A stretch of 28,572 nucleotides of DNA, taken from IMG/VR virus record IMGVR_UViG_3300030107_000131, positions 1 through 28,572 of that record; one strand, 5' to 3'. Positions within the stretch are counted from its first letter, which is position 1, and the number at the start of each line of letters is the position of its first letter. Shown piece by piece: positions 7,524 through 13,074 of the stretch. A model generated the notes under the pieces. That model worked only from the letters and a program-made list of their open reading frames with translations. It had not been told where the DNA came from and ran no database searches. Origin of the DNA: a virus. Position numbers and translations under genes: made by a program.

Positions 7524-7897
7524 ATAAAAAACAGTATGAAGAAATGAGAACTAAGTTTATAGAAGATACATTTAAGCTGTCTGATAGCAAAAGAATAGAA
7601 TATACAGAAGGTAATCACAATGATAATGTATTGTGGAACTTTGATAGTATTTCTAGCAATTTAGGTATTGCACCTATAGAAGTTTTATCTGTATATTTAT
7701 CTAAACATATTTCTAGTTTATTTAGTTATTTCAAAACTAGAAAGACTTACTCTGAACCTATTGAGGGTAGAGTACAAGACATCATTAACTATCTTATACT
7801 AATGGTTGCTATGATTGAAAGAGATAAAAAGAAAAGCTGGGATATAAAAGATAGAATGGTAAAAACTAGTGATGATGATACACCAGAAAACAGATAA
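7520..7897 (+). CDS. Hypothetical protein, 125 aa (faint DUF1599/Nmad1-like look)
   Basis: ATG 7520 overlaps the previous stop and follows ATAGGAGAAATAG. A stretch around residues 75-105 (SEPIEGRVQDIINYLILM) resembles the conserved helical block near the end of small phage proteins of the DUF1599/nucleotide-modification-associated or MazG-like kind, where the Asp of a 'DxxNY' box follows a charged arginine. I see no complete metal-binding motif, so this is a hint only. No membrane segment, no cysteines. Confidence 0.65.
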   Translation: MNKKQYEEMRTKFIEDTFKLSDSKRIEYTEGNHNDNVLWNFDSISSNLGIAPIEVLSVYLSKHISSLFSYFKTRKTYSEPIEGRVQDIINYLILMVAMIERDKKKSWDIKDRMVKTSDDDTPENR

Positions 7898-7906
7898 GGA
7901 GAGCGT

Positions 7907-8134
7907 ATGCCAATGAGAGGAAAGAGAGTCAGCCCTTTAAGAAAAGAAGTTTACAAGCTAGACTTTAGGGTTGAGCAATTAGAAATCGCATTACAACATC
8001 TGATGTATGTAGTAGCAAATCAAGATGAAGAGTTAGATGATTTTAAGAAGTGTATGAAGAGAGCAGATACAGATTCAACAAAGCTAAATACAATCTTATC
8101 AGATATAATGCAAACAGAAGGAGGCGAGGCTTGA
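7907..8134 (+). CDS. Hypothetical coiled-coil protein, 75 aa
   Basis: ATG 7907 follows AAGGAGAGCGT. Residues about 13-60 show heptad-like spacing of Leu/Val (RKEVYKLDFRVEQLEIALQH), consistent with a coiled coil. The C-terminus is acidic. The TGA stop overlaps the TTG start of the Rad52-like gene (TTGA), so the genes are coupled. A partner of the annealing protein is conceivable, but nothing shows it. Confidence 0.65.
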   Translation: MPMRGKRVSPLRKEVYKLDFRVEQLEIALQHLMYVVANQDEELDDFKKCMKRADTDSTKLNTILSDIMQTEGGEA

Positions 8135-8742
8135 AAGAAGTTGCTGTAAGTAACGAATCAATAGAACAAAGTCTGGCTAGTATTACTAGTTTACATGACA
8201 AAGTTTCTATGGAGAATACCCCTAAGTCTTTTGTGAAAAAGAAGATGGGGCAAGACTATGTAGAGATTTCTTATATGAAGAAACTTGCAGATAAGTATTT
8301 TGCAGGATGGTCTTGGACAATAATAAAAACAGAAACTCTAGGTTCTGAAGCATTTGTTGTGCATGGTAGGTTAAAGTGGTATGAAGGTGGTATATGGAGA
8401 GAGGGCGATATGACAGCCGCACATAGAATACAGAAGAAGAAAGGCTCTAACGAGTTTGTAGACATAGGAAACGATATTAAATCAGCCAATACAGATTGTA
8501 TGAAGAAGGCTTTTAATATGTATATGAATATAGCTGATGATGTTTACAGGAATAGAGTAGAAGACCCATCACTAACTCAAGAGGATATAGATTATATCTA
8601 TGGAGAGATGGAGGGTCTAACAGAAGAATGGAAGCTAAAAATATCTAACTCTGTAGAGCATGGAGAAATTGAGAGAAAAGATATTCTTAGAGTAATAAGT
8701 AAGATAAACAGACTAAAAGAGGAGTCAAATAATGATAAGTGA
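8131..8742 (+). CDS. Rad52-like (Sak/DdrA-type) single-strand annealing protein, 203 aa
   Basis: The central part (residues about 40-140) reads like the Rad52/Rad22 fold: VEISYMKKLADKYFAGWSW, a beta-rich middle (EAFVVHGRLKWY), then a helix with NDIKSANTDCMKKAFNMYM (114-132) matching the family's 'K..aATDAlKRA...fG' block. Such proteins form rings that bind and anneal single-stranded DNA. The TTG at 8131 is chosen as start because AAGGAGG lies 6 nt upstream, ideal spacing. An in-frame ATG at 8050 would overlap the previous gene by 85 nt and has no ribosome binding site. Genes for an SSB-like protein and a RecB-like nuclease nearby complete a recombination module. Confidence 0.75.
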   Translation: MKEVAVSNESIEQSLASITSLHDKVSMENTPKSFVKKKMGQDYVEISYMKKLADKYFAGWSWTIIKTETLGSEAFVVHGRLKWYEGGIWREGDMTAAHRIQKKKGSNEFVDIGNDIKSANTDCMKKAFNMYMNIADDVYRNRVEDPSLTQEDIDYIYGEMEGLTEEWKLKISNSVEHGEIERKDILRVISKINRLKEESNNDK

Positions 8743-9295
8743 CATACTAAATGATAGCGTAGGAGGAGAATCTTTCTACGACCCAACAGAAGATAAACCT
8801 AATGTTATAACACCAGAAGGAGAATACTTTGCTCATGTAAATGATGTGCATGTCAAAGAGGATGTTGTCGTTAGAGGTAAATACCTAGCTGATATATATA
8901 ATATTATATTCAGACTATCTCCAGATAACTCAACTAAAGAGTTTAATGGGATAGGTGGTAATGCTTTTGTTGGTAAAGAGGTTAGGTCTAAAGGTTACTT
9001 TAGATTTAAGACTCCAGATAGTAAAAACTTAGAACCTAATGCTGGTGGTAATGGTGGTTACAAGGCTATGATAGAGGCACTAGGTCTTAAGATAGAGGAA
9101 AAAGAGATAGATGGTAAGACTATGTATTCACTTCCATCTATAAATCCTACTGAAGTAGAAGGTATGCCTGCAATAATAAAAGTGGCACACGAAACTTGGA
9201 AGAATAGAGATGGTGAAGATATGACTAGTCCAAAAGCCGTTGCTGTTTTTAGATGGGCAGATGGTAAGCGTGATGAATCTGATTTACCATTCTAG
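8732..9295 (+). CDS. SSB-like single-stranded DNA-binding protein with DLPF tail, 187 aa
   Basis: The product ends RDESDLPF, the acidic-plus-Phe tail by which SSBs recruit repair and replication proteins. The preceding 175 residues are beta-rich (for example EGEYFAHVNDVHVKED, YFRFKTPD), fitting an OB-fold-like phage ssDNA-binding protein. I cannot assign a named subfamily. The gene lies directly after the Rad52-like gene and overlaps its end by 11 nt. GAGGAG precedes ATG 8732. It would coat ssDNA during phage replication and hand it to the annealing protein. Confidence 0.72.
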   Translation: MISDILNDSVGGESFYDPTEDKPNVITPEGEYFAHVNDVHVKEDVVVRGKYLADIYNIIFRLSPDNSTKEFNGIGGNAFVGKEVRSKGYFRFKTPDSKNLEPNAGGNGGYKAMIEALGLKIEEKEIDGKTMYSLPSINPTEVEGMPAIIKVAHETWKNRDGEDMTSPKAVAVFRWADGKRDESDLPF

Positions 9296-9544
9296 ATGAA
9301 AATAACGAATAACGAATACGACATAATCATTAGAGCAATAAATACTTTGATTAGTCAGCACATAGAGTTAGATTCTTTTGTGAAAGAGGCTGAGGTATTT
9401 AGAGACAAGCTAATGAAAGAGTACGACAGAATAGCAGAGAAGAATATAGAAGAAGGCATGACGAAAGAAGAAGAAGAGTTATATCCTAGTAGATTGAATA
9501 CAGAGTATGGAGGCAGTAAAGATGCAACCGAAACAATGGAATGA
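9296..9544 (+). CDS. Hypothetical coiled-coil-like acidic protein, 82 aa
   Basis: The ATG follows the SSB stop with no spacer (TAGATG) and no clear ribosome binding site, so translation probably depends on the SSB gene. The product is a charged, mostly helical protein without cysteines (FVKEAEVFRDKLMKEYDRIA). I do not recognise it. The 3' end overlaps the next gene. Confidence 0.6.
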   Translation: MKITNNEYDIIIRAINTLISQHIELDSFVKEAEVFRDKLMKEYDRIAEKNIEEGMTKEEEELYPSRLNTEYGGSKDATETME

Positions 9545-9746
9545 AATACAAGAGGTATTTGTAGATACATTTGGATGGAAGGATGGTATAAAGATAATGC
9601 TAGATGCTAGTTGGGATATAAAGAGAGGCAAGATGGTCTATGAGATGTCAGAAAGAGAAGACAGCTTGCTAATCAAACACCTAAGAACCGTATATAATAA
9701 GGAGAAAAAATGGCTAGAAAAAGAAAAAGTCAAATTGAAAAAGTGA
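9522..9746 (+). CDS. Hypothetical protein, 74 aa
   Basis: ATG 9522 is preferred to the in-frame ATG 9507 because GGAGG at 9509-9513 then sits 8 nt upstream. The product begins MQPKQWNEIQEVFVDTFGWK and has a Lys-rich C-terminus (KEKKWLEKEKVKLKK). It overlaps genes at both ends. Unrecognised; small basic proteins next to recombination genes may contact DNA, but there is no motif evidence. Confidence 0.6.
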   Translation: MQPKQWNEIQEVFVDTFGWKDGIKIMLDASWDIKRGKMVYEMSEREDSLLIKHLRTVYNKEKKWLEKEKVKLKK

Positions 9747-9910
9747 GAACATTCTTGTTGTCTGGAAGAAAACTAACACCTAAGTCAGCATTGACTAGGT
9801 TTGGTACAATGAGATTGGCTGCTATAGTTCATGTTCTTAGAACTAATTTTTCTATGAACATAACTACAGATAAGAGCAAGGGTTACGCTACTTATTCTAT
9901 AGCATCATAA
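9710..9910 (+). CDS. Small helix-turn-helix DNA-binding protein (HTH_39/55-like), 66 aa
   Basis: The sequence KVRTFLLSGRKLTPKSALTR followed by FGTMRLAAIVHVLR and a basic wing ending in YATYSIAS matches the layout of the short phage helix-turn-helix family in which 'GkslTpleAl..fGtmRLaarI..LR' is conserved. Members are about 65-80 aa, so this is full length. It is a candidate transcription regulator; the structured intergenic region immediately downstream (9911-10325) is a candidate target. ATG 9710 follows AAGGAGAAAAA. Confidence 0.75.
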   Translation: MARKRKSQIEKVRTFLLSGRKLTPKSALTRFGTMRLAAIVHVLRTNFSMNITTDKSKGYATYSIAS

Positions 9911-9921
9911 AATAATAGCTA

Positions 9922-9941
9922 GGGGTGTGCTATAACACCCC
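9922..9941 (+). promoter_or_regulatory. Perfect GC-rich hairpin (7-bp stem), possible terminator or leader element
   Basis: GGGGTGT (9922-9928) and ACACCCC (9935-9941) pair perfectly around the loop GCTATA, only 12 nt after the HTH gene. The stem is followed by AAAAATTTT, which is a weak tail for a Rho-independent terminator because five A residues precede the T run. The 3' arm and following bases resemble those of the second hairpin at 10245-10316. Confidence 0.6.
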
Positions 9942-10022
9942 AAAAATTTTATGCATAGCCTATATTTTTTTCTTTTCCTTTTAAGTATAGGCATAGGTCT
10001 TAGGCACACCTTGAGAGTTTTG

Positions 10023-10052
10023 TTGATTTGCCTCTCTAAAGTGCCTTAATAC
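10023..10052 (+). promoter_or_regulatory. Possible weak sigma70-like promoter
   Basis: TTGATT and TAATAC are separated by 18 nt and lie 22 nt before ATG 10075. The match to consensus is partial and the region is AT-rich, where such matches arise by chance. It is the only sizeable non-coding gap on the + strand, which makes a promoter here more likely than elsewhere. Confidence 0.25.
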
Positions 10053-10074
10053 TTTAATTAAAATAGGAGTGAAT

Positions 10075-10239
10075 ATGTCTTATTATTTTGAGAGTTTGTT
10101 TAATGAGAACTTAACATTTATATTTGGTTGGGAAGCCTATGTGTTTTTTATGCTATGTATATTTATTAGCATCATAGTTAGACTACATAGGATAGAAAAT
10201 AAATTAAATGATATAATGCAAATACTAACAGGAGAATAA
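10075..10239 (+). CDS. Tiny single-pass membrane protein, 54 aa
   Basis: ATG 10075 follows AATAGGAGTGAAT, a good ribosome binding site, and the frame ends at TAA 10237-10239. The N-terminus MSYYFESLFNENLTFIFG leads into a hydrophobic helix (about residues 21-37), and the C-terminal 17 residues are amphipathic with heptad-like Leu/Ile. One membrane pass is likely. It stands alone between two structured non-coding stretches. Function unknown. Confidence 0.6.
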   Translation: MSYYFESLFNENLTFIFGWEAYVFFMLCIFISIIVRLHRIENKLNDIMQILTGE

Positions 10240-10244
10240 TTATA

Positions 10245-10316
10245 TTTGGGGTACGCATTAACAATAATAAAAAGAATAGTTGATGACTAACAAGGTTGGC
10301 TGCCTAGTACCCCAAA
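10245..10316 (+). promoter_or_regulatory. Long-range 10-bp inverted repeat enclosing a 52-nt structured loop
   Basis: TTTGGGGTAC (10245-10254) pairs perfectly with GTACCCCAAA (10307-10316). The enclosed bases can form smaller stems (TAGT/ACTA around TGATG, and AGG/CCT around TTGGCTG), giving a cloverleaf-like outline. Taking GGGGTAC/GTACCCC as an acceptor stem gives 66 nt, but no D arm, anticodon arm or T arm fits, so it is not a tRNA. It lies 9 nt before ATG 10326, a gene without a visible ribosome binding site, so a cis-acting RNA or operator is possible. Confidence 0.5.
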
Positions 10317-10325
10317 GAATTTATT

Positions 10326-10577
10326 ATGAATAGAAAAAAGAAAAACAAAACACAAAGAAAGATAGACTACTTATATCAAGTATCTATGAATAATCAAACT
10401 ACAATAAAAGTACTTAGCGATTTCTTCTACAACTATCTAGAGATGAAAGGAGATAAGGATAAGTATGAAACATATATGAAGGAGAAGGTAGATGGAATTT
10501 TGGAAGAAAGTAGAGAAAGGATTGGAGAAATTTCTAGAGAGTCCATTCAAGAAGAAAACAAAAAGAAGGAGGAGTGA
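10326..10577 (+). CDS. Hypothetical charged helical protein, 83 aa
   Basis: No Shine-Dalgarno is visible before ATG 10326; the upstream bases are the 3' arm of a hairpin and an AT-rich spacer. The product starts very basic (MNRKKKNKTQRKIDYLYQ) and ends acidic and Lys/Glu-rich, with a likely coiled coil from about residue 40. The TGA overlaps the ATG of the resolvase-like gene (TGATG). Unrecognised. Confidence 0.6.
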   Translation: MNRKKKNKTQRKIDYLYQVSMNNQTTIKVLSDFFYNYLEMKGDKDKYETYMKEKVDGILEESRERIGEISRESIQEENKKKEE

Positions 10578-10879
10578 TGCCATCAAAAAGCAAAGCAAAG
10601 GGAAATAGATTTGAATATGAGGTGGTTGCTAGGCTAGAGAAACTAGGATATAAGAATGTAAGAAGAGCCTATGGTTCTAATGGTTTATCCCTACCAGATT
10701 GTGCAGAGGATGTTGATATTCTTGTTGGTGGTAGTGGAGAAATGAAACCTATAAAAATACAATGCAAGGTTAGAAAGACTATACCTAAATGGTTATCTAT
10801 GGGTACTTGTGATTGGGTTGTATTTAAAGAAGATAGAGGAGATATATTTGTAATAACTAAAATGAAGGGGGCGAAATGA
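10577..10879 (+). CDS. Hjc-like Holliday junction resolvase / PD-(D/E)XK endonuclease, 100 aa
   Basis: The pattern KAKGNRFEYEVVARLEKLGY (E13 in the first helix), EDVDILV (D45, D47) and IQCKVRK (Q62, K64) fits the small PD-(D/E)XK resolvases related to archaeal Hjc, with Gln in place of the usual Glu before x-Lys. At 100 aa it is close to minimal for the fold. It would cut branched DNA made during replication or recombination before packaging. ATG 10577 is chosen over GTG 10574 because AAGGAGG is spaced 4 nt from the ATG. Confidence 0.7.
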   Translation: MPSKSKAKGNRFEYEVVARLEKLGYKNVRRAYGSNGLSLPDCAEDVDILVGGSGEMKPIKIQCKVRKTIPKWLSMGTCDWVVFKEDRGDIFVITKMKGAK

Positions 10880-11265
10880 ATAGCAAGATAGTTGGAGAGA
10901 AGCTGAACAATAAGATACTAGGTAATGATTACAGATTAGATAGCGAGTTTGATTACGCTGTAAAAAACAAAGCAACTATAGATTCTTTAGTGTATTACTT
11001 AGGAGAAGATTGGATTGATTGGAATTGTGTTACTCAAACATCACAAGGTGCAGAACATTATAAGAAGTACACTAAGACTAGACCATCATACGAATGTACA
11101 ACTAACCCACCTCTAAGGTGTACAAAATGCAAGATGGCATTTACACCAAACAAGCGTAGCATATTTGGAAAGCAAAGGTCTCCAAGAAAAAGCTGGTATC
11201 TACCAAGAACTGTATTTGAGGGAGTGTTGTTAGAAAAAGGTGATTGTGGGATGTGTGATGAATGA
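10876..11265 (+). CDS. Hypothetical protein with four-cysteine zinc-binding look, 129 aa
   Basis: The ATG overlaps the previous stop (ATGA). Near the C-terminus are CTKCKMAF (about residues 82-89) and CGMC (about 124-127), together a CxxC...CxxC pair that could bind zinc, with basic RSIFGKQRSPRKSWYLP between them. This suggests a nucleic-acid-binding zinc module. The family is not recognised. Its place just before the helicase genes suggests a replication accessory role, as inference. Confidence 0.65.
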   Translation: MNSKIVGEKLNNKILGNDYRLDSEFDYAVKNKATIDSLVYYLGEDWIDWNCVTQTSQGAEHYKKYTKTRPSYECTTNPPLRCTKCKMAFTPNKRSIFGKQRSPRKSWYLPRTVFEGVLLEKGDCGMCDE

Positions 11266-11383
11266 GATATTTATAGTTACATATTTATTTTATCTTCTTG
11301 ATTTTAAGAACATGTTACCCTTAATTTCTATAGGTATGATAATTATTACATTAAATATGTACGGAGATATATTTGATGGCTAA
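11258..11383 (+). CDS. Tiny membrane protein, 41 aa
   Basis: ATG 11258 lies inside the end of the preceding gene (8-nt overlap) and the frame ends at TAA 11381-11383, overlapping the next start. The product MNEIFIVTYLFYLLDF... has two short hydrophobic stretches (residues 4-14 and 19-33) separated by FKN, so one or two membrane passes. The ribosome binding site is poor. The gap would otherwise be empty. Confidence 0.45.
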   Translation: MNEIFIVTYLFYLLDFKNMLPLISIGMIIITLNMYGDIFDG

Positions 11384-11741
11384 ATGTCCTATGTGTGATG
11401 GGAAAATATCTAAGAGAGAGATATCAAAAAAACTAAGTAGTCTTATGTTATCTGTTTCTCCTACTCTAACTAATTGCATAGAAAATGTATTTGAGTTAAT
11501 AGATAAAAATTGGAATTTAAAAGATGCAGACAAGTGTGCTTTCTTCGTTAGAATAAATGGAGTAGATGAAGATATAGTTATAAGAATGATACAGGTATTT
11601 ATAAACAAAGGCTATGCTGAGATGGGCAAAAGCATAGCTTATTTAGGTGGCATGGTAGAAAGAGAAAGCAAACAGCAAAGATTTCAAAACGAATATGAGA
11701 GAAAGAAACTAGATAGACTACCCCCTAAGTTAAAGGATTAA
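11376..11741 (+). CDS. Hypothetical zinc-finger-like protein upstream of DnaB, 121 aa
   Basis: ATG 11376 is preferred to the in-frame TTG 11373 because CGGAG sits 9 nt before it. The protein opens MAKCPMCDGKIS, half of a zinc ribbon, with further Cys at about residues 34 and 54. The rest is helical, ending in a basic Arg/Lys-rich tail with PPKLKD. It ends just before the helicase gene, where phages often encode a helicase loader or primosome protein. I see no AAA+ or DnaT-like motif, so the role is undecided. Confidence 0.6.
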   Translation: MAKCPMCDGKISKREISKKLSSLMLSVSPTLTNCIENVFELIDKNWNLKDADKCAFFVRINGVDEDIVIRMIQVFINKGYAEMGKSIAYLGGMVERESKQQRFQNEYERKKLDRLPPKLKD

Positions 11742-11742
11742 A

Positions 11743-13074
11743 ATGAAAAGCGTAGATTTAGAACAAGCATTGTTAGGTTGTCTTATACAAGACCCTAACC
11801 AAATAGACAAAGTATTATCTTGGATTACTGCAGAAGATTTCTTTTATTCTGAGTTTAACAAGAAAGTATGGAAAGCTATAAAGAGAATATATAATAGCAA
11901 AGACCAAGTAGATTTAAATACAATTAGCAACGAGGTTTCTTTAGGAGATTCTGGTCGTCATGCTATGTATGAAATAACAGGGTTCTTAGATAAGGTTGTG
12001 TCTCCATCATATGCAGTTACCTATGCAAAGATGCTTCATAACTACTATCTAAGGAGGATGCTTAATAAACAAATGTCTGCTATCTCCAATGATATAGACG
12101 ATAACAGCGTAGAAACTCAATCATTACTTGAAGATGCACATACTACAATAGGCAATATTATAAAGCTACAACCTAATAAAATATTTAGCGTTAATGCTTT
12201 ACTTGAAGAGACTAAAGAATCTATATTTAATTCTACTACATTGATACAAACAGGGCTACCTAAATTAGATAGAGTTATAACAGGTATGACTAGAGGAGAG
12301 ATAACTATTATAGCTGGTAGACCCGGAAATGCTAAGACAACTGTAGCTGCGAATATGGCTAGAAATTTAGTTCATCAAGGAAAGAAAGTAATAATGTTTA
12401 ATAGAGAAATGCCTAATACAGAGATGATGAAGAAGTTTTTAGCTATGGAAAGTGATAGCTTGCAATATAGAAACCTTAGAAACAATGTAAGCCTTGACAA
12501 AGATAATATACAAGCAACTGTAGATAAGATAAAAGAATTGTACGAAGGTAAGTTGTTTATGTTTGATGATGTTAGGGATATGGAGAATACATTTAGAGAG
12601 ATAAAAGCTATCAAGCCAGATGTAGTTATTGATGACCATATAGGGTTAATAGAGCATCCACCTCAAGACAGAAGGGACTTACGCTTAAAGATAGGAGATG
12701 TAAGCCGTAACTATAAGTGGTTAGCAAAGGCAGAAGATATGTCTGTAGTTTTAGTATCGCAGATGAATAGAAATATGGAGCATAGAAATGACAGAGTACC
12801 TAGACTATCTGACCTTGCTGAGTCTGGCAACCTAGAACAAGATGCAGAGATTGTAGTATTCTCTCATTATCCTTGGGTATCTAGATATGGAGATGATGGC
12901 AACAGCGATTGTTATTTAGAACTTATAGTAGCTAAGAACAGATATGGGCAAACTAATTCTTGTGAGGTTGGATATCATGGTAACAGTTGTTTAGTTACAG
13001 AGTCAGAACAGGATGCAGTAGATATGGCTAACAAAAGAGGAGATACAGTTAGTGGTACTCCTAATCCTTTTTAG
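11743..13074 (+). CDS. dnaB: DnaB-like replicative DNA helicase, 443 aa
   Basis: The N-terminal helical domain (EQALLGCLIQDPNQI, residues about 6-20) and linker are followed by a RecA-like ATPase core: Walker A GRPGNAKTT at 192-200, the DnaB 'FNREM' motif near 226, Walker B PDVVIDDHIGLI around 292-303, VSQMNR and the LAESGNLEQDAE block near 360-376. It would unwind the replication fork as a hexamer. Length (443 aa) is normal. The Walker A has Ala197 where Gly normally precedes the Lys. No primase domain is fused and no DNA polymerase gene is visible in the window, so polymerase and primase may come from outside the window or the host. The stop overlaps the convergent gene by 3 nt. Confidence 0.92.
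   Translation: MKSVDLEQALLGCLIQDPNQIDKVLSWITAEDFFYSEFNKKVWKAIKRIYNSKDQVDLNTISNEVSLGDSGRHAMYEITGFLDKVVSPSYAVTYAKMLHNYYLRRMLNKQMSAISNDIDDNSVETQSLLEDAHTTIGNIIKLQPNKIFSVNALLEETKESIFNSTTLIQTGLPKLDRVITGMTRGEITIIAGRPGNAKTTVAANMARNLVHQGKKVIMFNREMPNTEMMKKFLAMESDSLQYRNLRNNVSLDKDNIQATVDKIKELYEGKLFMFDDVRDMENTFREIKAIKPDVVIDDHIGLIEHPPQDRRDLRLKIGDVSRNYKWLAKAEDMSVVLVSQMNRNMEHRNDRVPRLSDLAESGNLEQDAEIVVFSHYPWVSRYGDDGNSDCYLELIVAKNRYGQTNSCEVGYHGNSCLVTESEQDAVDMANKRGDTVSGTPNPF

Larger units (their letters stand above)
9911..10074. other. Non-coding gap with hairpins
   Basis: This 164-nt gap follows the HTH gene. It contains the hairpin at 9922-9941 and a second inverted repeat, GCCTATA (9958-9964) with TATAGGC (9986-9992), around a pyrimidine-rich loop. 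A 32-codon frame (9951-10049, hydrophobic, no ribosome binding site) also exists but is not supported enough to call. TTGATT (10023-10028) and TAATAC (10047-10052), 18 nt apart, could be a weak sigma70-type promoter for the next gene. Confidence 0.5.

Noticed and set aside
8222-8786. Minus-strand open frames across the Rad52-like gene
   Set aside because: They are shadows of the + strand genes, rich in Leu/Phe/Ser, with no ribosome binding sites and no overlap logic with neighbours.
10248-10313. tRNA-like 66-nt element with a 7-bp GGGGTAC/GTACCCC acceptor-like stem
   Set aside because: No D arm with GG, no five-base-pair anticodon stem and no TTC-type T loop can be drawn, and the length is short for a tRNA. 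It is reported as a regulatory hairpin instead.
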